The notes under the pieces: model-generated
What the model saw: only the letters and a program-made list of their open reading frames with translations
Database searches by the model: none
Told to the model about the DNA's origin: nothing
From: an uncultured Ruminococcus sp.
GTDB taxonomy: Bacteria > Bacillota > Clostridia > Oscillospirales > Acutalibacteraceae
Direction: 5' to 3'
Assembly: GCA_905234015.1 (NCBI GenBank)
Contig: CAJOFK010000027.1
Coordinates: 1 to 40,092, forward strand
Length of the DNA stretch: 40,092 nt
Translations under genes and position numbers: made by a program
Part shown: positions 15,780 through 23,621 of the stretch, piece by piece
Numbering within the stretch: position 1 is the stretch's first letter
How the letters are laid out: each line of letters begins with the position of its first letter

Positions 15780-16355
15780 ATGAAGAAAAAAATAACGGCG
15801 CTTTTGGTAATACTTGCTATAATGGCGGCAGTACCGCTTTTTTCAAACCTTAAAAGCATAAAATTCCCGGAGGAAAAACCGAAAAATCTTACACAAGCCG
15901 AGATTATCACCCGCACGGCGGCTAATAATTTCAGGAAGCATTACTGCAGGGAAACGCTTAAGGCACTGGTTTTAATTCTAAATTCGAATTATAAAGCAGG
16001 TGCATTCGATAAAAACGATATGATAAAAAAGTCCGACTTTATAAAAAAGTTTAAAAAGGGAAAGGATTATTATTCTATAATAGAAAATACAGTTAAAAAA
16101 ACCGGCGACGAGTGCATCTCCTATAAAGGCAAGGCTGCCTCAATCCCCTACTTTAAGGTATCAAAAGGTTATACGAACAGCAGTAAAAAATACCCTTACC
16201 TTAAAGCCTGCGCCTGCCCGTGGGACACCCGCAAAAAGGACTGTAAAAACAGCGAGAACACCGTAGGAGTTAGCATAAACACCTTAGACAAGCTCTGCGC
16301 TATGGGACTGGACTGCAAAACCGCGCTTAGGCATTTTATAGACGCAAGGTATTAA
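15780..16355 (+). CDS. Miniature SpoIID-like protein, probably without lytic activity
   Basis: This is a 191-aa exported or membrane-tethered protein with an N-terminal hydrophobic segment (about 5-22). Three blocks line up with SpoIID/LytB proteins: CRETLKALVLILNSNY (56-71) with the usual EALKAQAVAARTY; GDECISYKGK, SKGYT and YLKACACPWD (109-149) with the GxxIxYxGK, SxGxT and PYLxxVxSPWD blocks; and the C-terminal VGVSINTLDKLCAMGLDCKT (162-181), then ALRHF, with GVGMSQYGAxxMAxxG and ILxHYY. SpoIID is the sporulation lytic transglycosylase; its catalytic Glu (in the EMP block) corresponds to N50 here. The protein is also much shorter than SpoIID. The relationship is read by eye and should be treated as probable. 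It is divergent from the membrane-protein gene. Confidence 0.55.
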   Translation: MKKKITALLVILAIMAAVPLFSNLKSIKFPEEKPKNLTQAEIITRTAANNFRKHYCRETLKALVLILNSNYKAGAFDKNDMIKKSDFIKKFKKGKDYYSIIENTVKKTGDECISYKGKAASIPYFKVSKGYTNSSKKYPYLKACACPWDTRKKDCKNSENTVGVSINTLDKLCAMGLDCKTALRHFIDARY

Positions 16356-16363
16356 AACCGCGC

Positions 16364-16392
16364 TTGACAACTGCTCCTATATAAAATAGAAT
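16364..16392 (+). promoter_or_regulatory. Promoter of the DUF5677-like gene
   Basis: TTGACA (16364-16369), a 17-bp spacer and TAGAAT (16387-16392) precede the start codon at 16415. Confidence 0.72.
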
Positions 16393-16414
16393 AGAACCGA
16401 AAGGTTATGATTTT

Positions 16415-17266
16415 ATGAGCAATAATCAGAATGAGGGAATTTCAAAACACTTTTACTCGGCAGGGCTTTCGGACGTTCAGGTTCAGAATTTGCTTACGGG
16501 TATTGCGAAAATGCGCGCCGACGAGCGCAGCTTTTCCGAATACTTCGGCGAAAACTGGGCTCCCGCGTTTGAGCTTTCCGAGGGCTTTTATATACTTATC
16601 TCCCGCGCAGGTTCGGACTACTCAAAATATGTAAGCTCGCTTACCGAGGATATAACCGAGAACAAGGTGAATACATATACCGCCTTAAGCAGACTTTATA
16701 CACGCGCCGCTCAGCAGTATCTCGAAATACTTACGCTCGTTAAGAACGGATTTTCCGACGGAGCGTTCGCGAGGTGGCGTTCGATGTACGAGCTCTTCGT
16801 CATAGTTTCGTTTATTCATAAGTTCGGCGAGGCGGTTGCCGAGAAGTTTATCGAGGCTTCCGAATCCGAGGACCGCTACGACTGGGCTATGGAGAGCGGA
16901 GTTTTTCCCGAAAACAAACGGCACGTCACCTTCGGCGATATCTTAAAGCACTGCGATATCGACGCCGACGTATGGAAGGAGAACTACACCGTTGCAAATC
17001 AGACAGTCCATGCCTCACCGCAGGGAACCTTCGGACGTCTCGGCGCTCAGGACGGCAAAAAGCAGCTTTCGCTGAGAAGCGGCTACGGGATCGCCGCGCC
17101 GGCTATTCACTGCGCCAACACTCTCGCGCTGATTTCGTCGATGTTCTTCTCGGTATTCCCCGAAGAAAAGACTATGGATAAAATGTCGCTCGCGGCTAAG
17201 CTGCTCGACGAGCTGACTACAGTTTACTGCGATATTCACGACAGTCTTTTTCCGGACGAAGAATGA
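16415..17266 (+). CDS. DUF5677-like protein
   Basis: This 283-aa soluble, mostly helical protein has no signal peptide. The segment GAFARWRSMYELFVIVSFI (about 115-133) and the later NQTVHASPQGTF (about 195-206) recall the DUF5677 family, in which an R-x-x-x-E helix and a conserved His motif recur. The function of that family is unknown; related proteins are often found in accessory or defence neighbourhoods, but nothing around this gene supports a defence role. It has its own promoter, an AAAGG ribosome site, and a long-loop hairpin after the stop. Family recognition is by eye. Confidence 0.65.
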   Translation: MSNNQNEGISKHFYSAGLSDVQVQNLLTGIAKMRADERSFSEYFGENWAPAFELSEGFYILISRAGSDYSKYVSSLTEDITENKVNTYTALSRLYTRAAQQYLEILTLVKNGFSDGAFARWRSMYELFVIVSFIHKFGEAVAEKFIEASESEDRYDWAMESGVFPENKRHVTFGDILKHCDIDADVWKENYTVANQTVHASPQGTFGRLGAQDGKKQLSLRSGYGIAAPAIHCANTLALISSMFFSVFPEEKTMDKMSLAAKLLDELTTVYCDIHDSLFPDEE

Positions 17267-17287
17267 TACCGTATACAGTAAATGAAT

Positions 17288-17327
17288 AGGAGTGGCTCAA
17301 AACTCAAAAGAGAAAAAAGCCACTCCT
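17288..17327 (+). terminator. Hairpin after the DUF5677-like gene
   Basis: AGGAGTGGCT (17288-17297) pairs with AGCCACTCCT (17318-17327) around a 20-nt A-rich loop, 22 bp after the stop. It lacks a U-tract on the plus side, so termination is likely but not certain. Confidence 0.45.
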
Positions 17328-17350
17328 TAGCAATACAATTTTAGAATATA

Positions 17351-17498
17351 AGCGAAATTGTCGCAAAGCGACAGCTAAATTGTTTCTTGCAAAACAGCTA
17401 AATTTTTCGGGTTTCCGAAAAGCTAAATTAAATTCGCTTCAGCGCGCCGCAGGCGCATTTAGCTCCGACAGGAATTTAGCTTGGCAGCGAATTTAGCT
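17351..17498. repeat. Array of small hairpins joined by AGCTAAATT linkers
   Basis: AGCTAAAT occurs at 17373, 17396 and 17421, with a variant AGCGAAATT at 17351, and its inverse ATTTAGCT at 17457, 17474 and 17491. The spacers between the direct copies are themselves inverted repeats: GTCGC/GCGAC, GTTT/AAAC, and TTTTCGG/CCGAAAA. The central GC-rich segment (17435-17456) separates direct from inverted copies, so a large nested cruciform is also possible. There is no coding potential. It lies between convergent genes at the far end of the polysaccharide operon. Confidence 0.65.
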
Positions 17499-17530
17499 GA
17501 GGCTGACCTTTTTTTCGGTCAGCCTCTTTT
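17499..17530. terminator. Terminator at the end of the polysaccharide cluster
   Basis: GAGGCTGACC (17499-17508) pairs with GGTCAGCCTC (17517-17526) over a T-rich loop. On the plus side it runs into TTTTCG; on the minus side it lies 9 bp after the aminotransferase stop but is followed by AGCTAAATT. It is probably used for the minus-strand operon and as a backstop for plus-strand transcription. Confidence 0.65.
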
Positions 17531-17535
17531 CGTTA

Positions 17536-18639
17536 TCATTTTTTACAGCTTAAAATCACATCGCAAATCCTGTCGACATCCTCAAGCGGTAAATCCGCGT
17601 ACAGCGGCAAGGTCAGAACTCTCTTAGCGACATGAAGCGCCGCAGGAGTTTTAAAAACGTCGTACTTTCCGTTAAACGCAGAGAATGTATTAGTAAGCGG
17701 ATAGAAATATTTTCTTGCGATTATATCGTTTTCGGCAAGCTTTGAGTAAACCTCGTTTCGGGTTGAGCCGAATTCCTTTTCCTCAAATACAGCCGGGAAA
17801 TAAGCGTAATTAGGCTTTACGTCGGGCTGAACTGAGTTGAGCTGGATACCCGCGGTTTTTTCAAGGCGCTCGGTATAACGCTCGACAACCCTTCTGCGCT
17901 TTTCGATTTCCTCGTCAAGATGGCGCAGGTTGCAAAGTCCCATAGCGGCGCAGAACTCGTTCATTTTAGCGTTAGCTCCTACCGCGCTTACCTCCTCGGG
18001 ACCGTGAATACCGAAGTTTTTAAGGTTGTAAAGCACCTTTCCGAGCCTTTCACTCTTAAAGGACACTGCTCCGCCCTCAATGCTGTTAAAAACCTTTGTG
18101 GCGTGGAAGCTGAAGCAGGAGGCGTCTCCGTAAGTGCCTATACCCTTTCCCTTATAAGTTTCGCCGAAGGTATGAGCCGCGTCGTAGATAACCTTAAGAT
18201 TATACTTTTCAGCTATTCTGTCAATCTCCTCGATGTTGCACACATTTCCGTAAACGTGCACAGGGAGTATCGCGCAGGTCTTATCGGTGATAAGACTCTC
18301 AAGCTTTTCAACGTCCATCGTGTAATTATACGGGTCGATATCGCAGAAAACAGGCTCAAGCCCGTTTCTGACGATAGCGTGAGTTGTGGACGCAAAGGTA
18401 AACGGCGTGGTGATAACCTCGCCCTGAAGATTCATCGCCTGCAGGGTAAGCTCAATCGCCATATGACCGTTGGTAAAAAGGTCGAGCTTCTCTACGCCGA
18501 GATAATCCTTAAGCACCGCCTGAAACTCCTTATGCTTAGGCCCCATATTGGTGAGCCAGTGGTTATCCCATATAGAACGTATTTCTTCGATATATTCGTC
18601 AAATTCGGGCATTGACGAACGTGTTACCATAATTGCCAT
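17536..18639 (-). CDS. DegT/DnrJ/EryC1/StrS aminotransferase
   Basis: This PLP-dependent sugar-type aminotransferase would move an amino group onto a nucleotide keto-sugar or a related keto substrate. The start is set at 18639 (MAIMVTRS) because AAAGGAG lies 8 nt upstream; the longer frame runs through a structured repeat. In 367-aa numbering TPFTFAST is the phosphate-proximal block, D153 in YDAAH contacts the pyridine nitrogen, and K182 in FSFHATKVF is the Schiff-base lysine followed by EGGA. Length and motifs are standard for the family. It is the last gene of the cluster, separated from the permease by 148 bp. The substrate cannot be read from sequence; 4-amino-4,6-dideoxy sugars are typical for relatives. 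Confidence 0.9.
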   Translation of the reverse strand: MAIMVTRSSMPEFDEYIEEIRSIWDNHWLTNMGPKHKEFQAVLKDYLGVEKLDLFTNGHMAIELTLQAMNLQGEVITTPFTFASTTHAIVRNGLEPVFCDIDPYNYTMDVEKLESLITDKTCAILPVHVYGNVCNIEEIDRIAEKYNLKVIYDAAHTFGETYKGKGIGTYGDASCFSFHATKVFNSIEGGAVSFKSERLGKVLYNLKNFGIHGPEEVSAVGANAKMNEFCAAMGLCNLRHLDEEIEKRRRVVERYTERLEKTAGIQLNSVQPDVKPNYAYFPAVFEEKEFGSTRNEVYSKLAENDIIARKYFYPLTNTFSAFNGKYDVFKTPAALHVAKRVLTLPLYADLPLEDVDRICDVILSCKK

Positions 18640-18658
18640 AAAAGGTTCTCCTTTACAA

Positions 18659-18729
18659 GAAAGCGTAACACCTAAGTGCGAAGCTTTCGTATATCCGTCG
18701 CTCGTGCGCACGCAGGGCGCAGCTGAGCG
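18659..18729. other. Two-hairpin structured element, diverged copy 3
   Basis: Hairpin 1 pairs GAAAGC (18659-18664) with GCTTTC (18683-18688). Hairpin 2 pairs CGCTC (18699-18703) with GAGCG (18725-18729) and TGCGC (18705-18709) with GCGCA (18717-18721), with the same 1-versus-3-nt bulge as the copies at 10706 and 10876. The closing pair T-A of those copies is C-G here. On the minus strand hairpin 1 ends 7 nt before the AAAGGAG ribosome site of the aminotransferase gene. Confidence 0.55.
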
Positions 18730-18748
18730 GGCGATACAAGTTTTTGTG

Positions 18749-18777
18749 CTTTATAAGGAACGCAGTTTCTTATAAAG
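18749..18777. terminator. Hairpin after the permease gene
   Basis: CTTTATAAG (18749-18757) and CTTATAAAG (18769-18777) make a 9-bp stem just past the permease stop. On the minus strand it is followed by CACAAAAAC rather than a U-tract, so it may attenuate or stabilise the mRNA end rather than terminate. Confidence 0.35.
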
Positions 18778-18787
18778 TGAATAAGGT

Positions 18788-20203
18788 TTATTCAACCTCC
18801 GTAATTCTTCCGAATTTATCTTTATACTTTAGCTTACAGAATACCGCGAACACAACGCCTATAAGCGCCCATCCGCCCGCAATTATCCATTCTTCCGTTG
18901 TAAGAGAGGCGCCGCTGCCGGGGATTAAAAACATCACTACTATAAACATCGACAAAAGCACCGCTGCTATACCGATAATCCTGTATCTTTTTATCTTATA
19001 AGGTCTCGGCATATCGGGGAATTTTTTTCTTATAATCAGGAAGGATATCGCCACCATACAGTAAGCAATACAGCACGCAAAGCTCGCCGAATCGGAAACC
19101 CAGATAAGCATTTTTCTGCCGAAAAGCGGAGAAATTGCCGAAAGTCCGCCGATAAGAAGCAGAGCGTTCACGGGGGTTTTATGCTTTTTATGAAGCTTCG
19201 AGAACTTATGAGGAATCATATACGCCTCCGCCATAGAGAACAGCGCGCGGCTTCCTCCGATAAGGAAGGAGTTCCAGCTCGTAACAATACCGCAAAGTCC
19301 GCCGATAATAAGCACCTTAGCCATAATATCGCTTGAGAACACCTTAGCCATAGCCTCGGCGGTAACAAGTCCCGAAGCCTCGGCGGAAGCCTTAACCTCC
19401 GAGGCGCTCATCGCGTAGCCTACCGCCAGTACAACAAGCGCGTAGAACGCTACCGCGAGCACAATACTGAGAATAAGAATTCTTCCGAGCTTTTTAAGCG
19501 GAACGTTAATCTCCTCAGCAGCCTGAGGAATAACGTCAAAGCCCATCATAAAGAACGGAGCGATAACCGCAACCGACATAATATTCTTAAGGATATCGCC
19601 GCCGTTTTCGCCGATTATACCCTGACTCATAAGGTTCGAGGGCGAACCCCTGAGAGCAGATACCGCAACGAGGAGTATTCCCACTCCGGCGATAACAAAG
19701 GTAAGAATCGTCTGTAAGATTGCCGCGGATTTAACTCCGCGAATATTAATAAAGGTTATAAACGCCGCGAAGGCTACCGCAACAGCGAGCCACGAAGCGT
19801 AAACGTCAAAGCCCGCAATCGTATATAAGTATCCCTGAAGAAAATCGGGAAAAATATACGAAATAATAGTCGGCAGAGAGCACGCCTCAAAGCACACTAC
19901 TCCGATATAGCTTAAAATAATCGCCCATGTACAAACAAACGAGCCCGCGGGACCCATAGCTCTGTAGCTGAAAACATGCTCGCCGCCGCATTTCGGCATA
20001 GCAGTCGTAAGCTCCGCGTAAGTCATTCCGACGAAATAAATCATTATTCCGCCGATAACGAATCCGAGTGCCGTTCCGATTGCGCCTGCGTTGCTTATCC
20101 ACTCGCCGGTGGAAACAACCCAGCCCCAGCCGATCATCGCTCCGAACGCCGTAACAAGTACGTCGCCGGCGTTTAATACTCTTTTAAATTTTTGTTCCTT
20201 CAT
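18788..20203 (-). CDS. APC-family amino acid permease
   Basis: This is an inner-membrane transporter of the amino acid-polyamine-organocation family, 471 aa with about 12 hydrophobic segments. The first helix carries AFGAMIGWGWVVSTG, matching the unwound G-rich TM1 substrate site, and the family block ELTTAMPKCGGEHVFSYRA follows TM2. The middle helix FFMMGFDVIPQAAEEI corresponds to the TM6 region with the conserved GxDxxxxxAEE. The substrate is likely an amino acid or amine; direction (uptake or exchange) cannot be read. A GGAGGT site lies 3-4 nt before the ATG. It lies 51 bp after the ornithine cyclodeaminase-family gene, suggesting that the two handle the same metabolite. Confidence 0.92.
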   Translation of the reverse strand: MKEQKFKRVLNAGDVLVTAFGAMIGWGWVVSTGEWISNAGAIGTALGFVIGGIMIYFVGMTYAELTTAMPKCGGEHVFSYRAMGPAGSFVCTWAIILSYIGVVCFEACSLPTIISYIFPDFLQGYLYTIAGFDVYASWLAVAVAFAAFITFINIRGVKSAAILQTILTFVIAGVGILLVAVSALRGSPSNLMSQGIIGENGGDILKNIMSVAVIAPFFMMGFDVIPQAAEEINVPLKKLGRILILSIVLAVAFYALVVLAVGYAMSASEVKASAEASGLVTAEAMAKVFSSDIMAKVLIIGGLCGIVTSWNSFLIGGSRALFSMAEAYMIPHKFSKLHKKHKTPVNALLLIGGLSAISPLFGRKMLIWVSDSASFACCIAYCMVAISFLIIRKKFPDMPRPYKIKRYRIIGIAAVLLSMFIVVMFLIPGSGASLTTEEWIIAGGWALIGVVFAVFCKLKYKDKFGRITEVE

Positions 20204-20254
20204 ATTACCTCCATAAATTACCCAAACCGCATAGCGGAAAGATTACCTAAGGGC

Positions 20255-21376
20255 TTAAAGCGCTGAGCTGTCCCAGAGCTTTAAGGTTGTACCGATGTTG
20301 CCCTTTTTAGCGTTGTTATAAACATCAAAGCCCCAGGCAACGTCCTCAATCGGCATTCCTCCTACCGCGTAAAGAATAATCTGATCATCGCTGTCGCGTC
20401 CGGTTTTTTCCCGGCAGATAATCTCGCCCAAATCGGTTATATCCTCACGCTTAATCTTCCCCTCGGTAACGGCATCATAAAATCCCATTCCGAGAAGTGT
20501 TGATACGTTCTTCTGAGTCGGGAGAGGATTACCCGTACCCCAGCCGTCGTACATCCTGTAATTATCGGATACGAGCTTAACCTCCGGTAAAGAAAGAAAC
20601 TCAGTATCGACAAGAAGCGCCGAAGCGCTGATTACGAGCGCGCCGTTTTTAAGCCACTCGCGCTTAACGCGGGGATTGTCCTCGAATTTTTCCGCGTTGG
20701 TAGTGCCGTAGAACACTATATCCGAGTCCCTGCACGCGTCCTCTATACTATCGCATACAACGTAATTTTTTATATTTTCAAATTCAGCACGGCAGTATTC
20801 AATAAAGCCTTTAACGCCGCGTTCGCTCCTGCCCTTAATCTTAACTGTATCAATACCGGGGCAAGCCTCAACAAAGCTCTTTAAGGTATATCGGCTCATA
20901 ACTCCGGGGCCGATAATCGAAACTGTTTTCGTGTCCTTTTTCGCAAGGTACCTCGCACCTACTCCGGAAACGGCTCCGGTTCTCATCGCGCTTAAAATAT
21001 TAGCGGACATATACGAAACCGGTGCGCCGGTATCGGCGTCAAGCAGCGACATCATAAGAATTGAACGCGGGAGTCCCTTATCCTTATTATCGGGATTTGA
21101 GCCGTAAGTCTTAATTCCGAAGGAATGGAAACGTCCTCCGAGATACGCGGGCATAGCCATAAACCTGTAATCGGGCTTATGAGTAGGCATCCCCTCAACA
21201 TTGCTCTCCTTAGGGAAAGCAACTCGTATACCGTGCTCGTTAGCGTCCTCGCCGCCCATCCGGTAATCCTGCTTATTAAGCAGTACGAACACATCCTCCA
21301 TAGAGTCCATACAGCTCTTCATATCGCGGACGCCCGCTTTTATCATATCTTCTTCGTTTAAGTAAAGTAATTCCAT
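20255..21376 (-). CDS. Ornithine cyclodeaminase/mu-crystallin family protein
   Basis: This is an NAD(P)-binding enzyme of the OCD/mu-crystallin superfamily, 373 aa. K89 in FGIKTYGSNPDNKDKGLP sits at the family's substrate lysine, MRTGAVSGVGARYLA (131-145) is the conserved helix, and IIGPGVMSRYTLKSF (154-168) is the Rossmann dinucleotide loop. Members convert ornithine to proline, reduce cyclic imines, or make opine-like N-carboxyalkyl amino acids such as the SbnB product. The exact reaction here is unknown. The conserved Asp usual in true ornithine cyclodeaminases was not confidently placed. A GGAGGGG site precedes the ATG. It lies between an ATP-grasp ligase (13 bp) and an amino-acid permease (51 bp), which favours an amino-acid-derived product. 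Confidence 0.85.
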   Translation of the reverse strand: MELLYLNEEDMIKAGVRDMKSCMDSMEDVFVLLNKQDYRMGGEDANEHGIRVAFPKESNVEGMPTHKPDYRFMAMPAYLGGRFHSFGIKTYGSNPDNKDKGLPRSILMMSLLDADTGAPVSYMSANILSAMRTGAVSGVGARYLAKKDTKTVSIIGPGVMSRYTLKSFVEACPGIDTVKIKGRSERGVKGFIEYCRAEFENIKNYVVCDSIEDACRDSDIVFYGTTNAEKFEDNPRVKREWLKNGALVISASALLVDTEFLSLPEVKLVSDNYRMYDGWGTGNPLPTQKNVSTLLGMGFYDAVTEGKIKREDITDLGEIICREKTGRDSDDQIILYAVGGMPIEDVAWGFDVYNNAKKGNIGTTLKLWDSSAL

Positions 21377-21389
21377 ATTCCCCTCCGTG

Positions 21390-22661
21390 TCAGCACTTAA
21401 TACGCTTCGGGTCTATAGGATCCCACAGCATATTATTGCCGTCTGTATCAAGTATTTCAACCGCGTTTTCAACCGCGGTAATCGTTTTTTTCAAAGCCTG
21501 AATATTTTCGCAGGCAATCAGTACATACGCGAAAACCTGAGCGGTTGTGCCCTTTGACATAAGCTTGTCCCCTGCTTTTTTAAGCTGACAGAACTCAACT
21601 ACACCGTCAATTTCAGAAGCCTTATCAACTCCGTTTATTGAGCCGATTATACCGGGCTTAAGCGCAAGCGTAAGTATAAACGAGCTTCCGTCAAAGAACG
21701 GGTTGCTCTTTTTAAGCTCGTTTTTATCCATTGAGCCCGTAAGCGAAAAGCGGATAAGCTCACGAACTTGGTTATAACCTGAAAAGCTCTCGATAAGCTT
21801 ATATGAGAAACCGCCGTTTAAACGATAACCTATTTCATGAATATAGAATCCGCCGTCCTCGTAAAAGCCCTGAACGAACACAAAACCGTTGTTCATATTA
21901 TTATCGGCGAAGAATTTAACCACGGAGGGATTCACCTTCTGAGTCCATTCCTTAAGTCTTGCGGAAGGAAGATACATTCCCTGTCCGACCGGAGCGATTG
22001 AGTCGTCGATAATATTAACGTAGCGGTCACCCATACCGGTGAGCACGGCTTCACCGCCGTCTATCATATAATAAGCGCTGAACTCATTATGGGCGTTCAT
22101 AAGCCTCTCGATAAGAAGCTCGCCGCACTTTGAGAAAGTAAAAGCTTTTTCACACAGGCTCTCGTAATCACCGCTGTTATAGCACTTAAAAACTCCTCTT
22201 GAGCCGCTGTTATCAACAGGCTTAATAACTACAGGAAACTTTATATCGCTTATATCCTTAAAATTATCGCGGTTAACCTTTTTCCACGGCACCACCGGAA
22301 GTCCGGATTTCTCGCACGCAAGTTTAAACTTATCCTTATTGATACTCATATCAATATTCTCAGCATTACCCCAGAAGCTGAGATTTGACTTACGGCAGAT
22401 TTCCTCCGCGTACGGCAGCAGCGAGTCTACATATCCTGTTATAAGTCCGTCTGCCTGCTCGTCCTTACAGAGCTTCACAACAGCGTCAACGTCCATAGCG
22501 TTAACCATAAAGCTCTTGTCGGCAAGCTTCTTCGCGGGTGAATCGGCGAGATAATCGGTAACGAGAACCGTAACCCCCATTTTTTGAGCTTCCTTTACAA
22601 TCTCGCAGGCAGGCTGAACGCCGCCTAAAAGCAGAAGCCTCTTACCCTTCAAATCGTTCAT
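21390..22661 (-). CDS. ATP-grasp ligase (second of two)
   Basis: This 423-aa ATP-grasp protein would join a carboxylate, through an acyl-phosphate, to an amine or similar nucleophile. An N-terminal preATP-grasp Rossmann-like domain (LLLLGGVQPACE at 9-20) is followed by the ATP-binding KPVDNSGSRGV loop (147-157), IERLM (184-188) and the metal-binding HEIGYRLNGG (275-284). The layout is that of the carbamoyl-phosphate synthase/biotin carboxylase-like and L-amino acid ligase group. It is a distant paralogue of the ATP-grasp protein at 23622-24821, with clearly different substrate-side sequence. AAGGAG lies 5 nt before the ATG; 9 bp separate it from the PLP protein gene upstream. Confidence 0.88.
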   Translation of the reverse strand: MNDLKGKRLLLLGGVQPACEIVKEAQKMGVTVLVTDYLADSPAKKLADKSFMVNAMDVDAVVKLCKDEQADGLITGYVDSLLPYAEEICRKSNLSFWGNAENIDMSINKDKFKLACEKSGLPVVPWKKVNRDNFKDISDIKFPVVIKPVDNSGSRGVFKCYNSGDYESLCEKAFTFSKCGELLIERLMNAHNEFSAYYMIDGGEAVLTGMGDRYVNIIDDSIAPVGQGMYLPSARLKEWTQKVNPSVVKFFADNNMNNGFVFVQGFYEDGGFYIHEIGYRLNGGFSYKLIESFSGYNQVRELIRFSLTGSMDKNELKKSNPFFDGSSFILTLALKPGIIGSINGVDKASEIDGVVEFCQLKKAGDKLMSKGTTAQVFAYVLIACENIQALKKTITAVENAVEILDTDGNNMLWDPIDPKRIKC

Positions 22662-22670
22662 AATTACTCC

Positions 22671-23618
22671 TTACTCCGTAAAATTCCTGATTTTATTGAC
22701 GATATACTCCATATCGTCCGCGGTATAACGCTGGTCTGTCGGAATCGGCAGAATATCCGACGCCATACCGTACTCCGTATCGTCCTCGCCGCAGCTTTCA
22801 AAAACATACGGCCACAACGTCGGAATATATATCTTAATTTCCTGAAGCTGTTTTCTAAGTTTTCTTCCGTTATCGACGTACAGCGGATACATAAACGCTC
22901 CCTCGGGAAGCTTTAAGCTCAGCTTATTAATACCCTTTAAGGCGTTATGAAGATACTTAAAATTTTCGGTACGTCTTTTTTTAACGAAATCATAATCTAT
23001 CCCTCTTAAAAGGTTTTCGGTAAGCAGGGACATTTTTTTAACGGGCTCATTCTTAAAAAGCCTGTTGTTATCGGCGTATTCTCCGTAGAACTCGGACGCG
23101 GTGCGCTCGAATCTTCCGAGCAGAAAATTCATCCGCTTATAGCTTTCGTCAAGCCCGGGCTTTATATCCGAAACGGCGTCGGTATAAAGAAACGCGCCGT
23201 CCGTTACGCCGAAAAATTTACGGCAGGTATAAAGCGTATCCACTCCCTCAACGGGCATCTGAAAATACGCCTGCGCGTTATCGACGATAACTCTTTTGTA
23301 CTTCTCTTTAAACGCTTTTATTGTATCGTTATCAAGCCGGCCGTAATAGTTTACGAGATACAGCCAGTCGCCGCCGATATTCAAATCCACGGGAAGAAAA
23401 TCCTCCCCGATATGATACATTTCAACCTCAACATTTTCGCGCCTGCATACGTTTATAACAGAATCGCAAAGAAAATACGGAATAAAAATCTTTTTTATCT
23501 TCTTAGCTTTAATAAGGTACGCAAGGCAGTTTCGCCCGCAGTTAAGCGCGAGCGCGCCCTCGTGCAGCATATTTCCGTGAAAATGTTCAAGCTCAATATA
23601 TCCGCCTATTTCTCTCAT
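22671..23618 (-). CDS. Short DegT-like PLP-dependent protein
   Basis: This 315-aa protein has fold-type I aminotransferase motifs of the DegT type: IFIPYFLCDSV (44-54) in the substrate-site region, VDNAQAYF (112-119) with D113 for the pyridine nitrogen, and YTCRKFFGVTDGAFLY (130-145) with K134 as the likely Schiff-base lysine. It is shorter and more diverged than the DegT aminotransferase at 17536-18639. Its substrate is unknown. It lies between the two ATP-grasp ligase genes (3-bp and 9-bp gaps), so it very probably works with them. A GGAG site lies close to the ATG. Confidence 0.8.
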   Translation of the reverse strand: MREIGGYIELEHFHGNMLHEGALALNCGRNCLAYLIKAKKIKKIFIPYFLCDSVINVCRRENVEVEMYHIGEDFLPVDLNIGGDWLYLVNYYGRLDNDTIKAFKEKYKRVIVDNAQAYFQMPVEGVDTLYTCRKFFGVTDGAFLYTDAVSDIKPGLDESYKRMNFLLGRFERTASEFYGEYADNNRLFKNEPVKKMSLLTENLLRGIDYDFVKKRRTENFKYLHNALKGINKLSLKLPEGAFMYPLYVDNGRKLRKQLQEIKIYIPTLWPYVFESCGEDDTEYGMASDILPIPTDQRYTADDMEYIVNKIRNFTE

Positions 23619-23621
23619 AAC

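Noticed and set aside
16415..17266. A phage-defence island around the DUF5677-like gene
   Set aside because: Neighbours are a SpoIID-like gene and a polysaccharide operon. No nuclease, toxin, helicase or integrase is present.
17351..17498. A CRISPR array made of the repeated AGCTAAATT units
   Set aside because: The repeats are only 8-9 bp, occur in both orientations, and the spacers are short inverted repeats of unequal length. No cas genes are present.
18640..18711. N-terminal extension of the DegT aminotransferase
   Set aside because: It reads through the structured element, and AAAGGAG lies 8 nt before the ATG at 18639.
20255..21376. Naming the OCD-family gene ornithine cyclodeaminase (arcB/ocd) outright
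   Set aside because: The superfamily covers several reactions, and the context (ATP-grasp ligases and permease) does not single out ornithine. Only the family name is supported.
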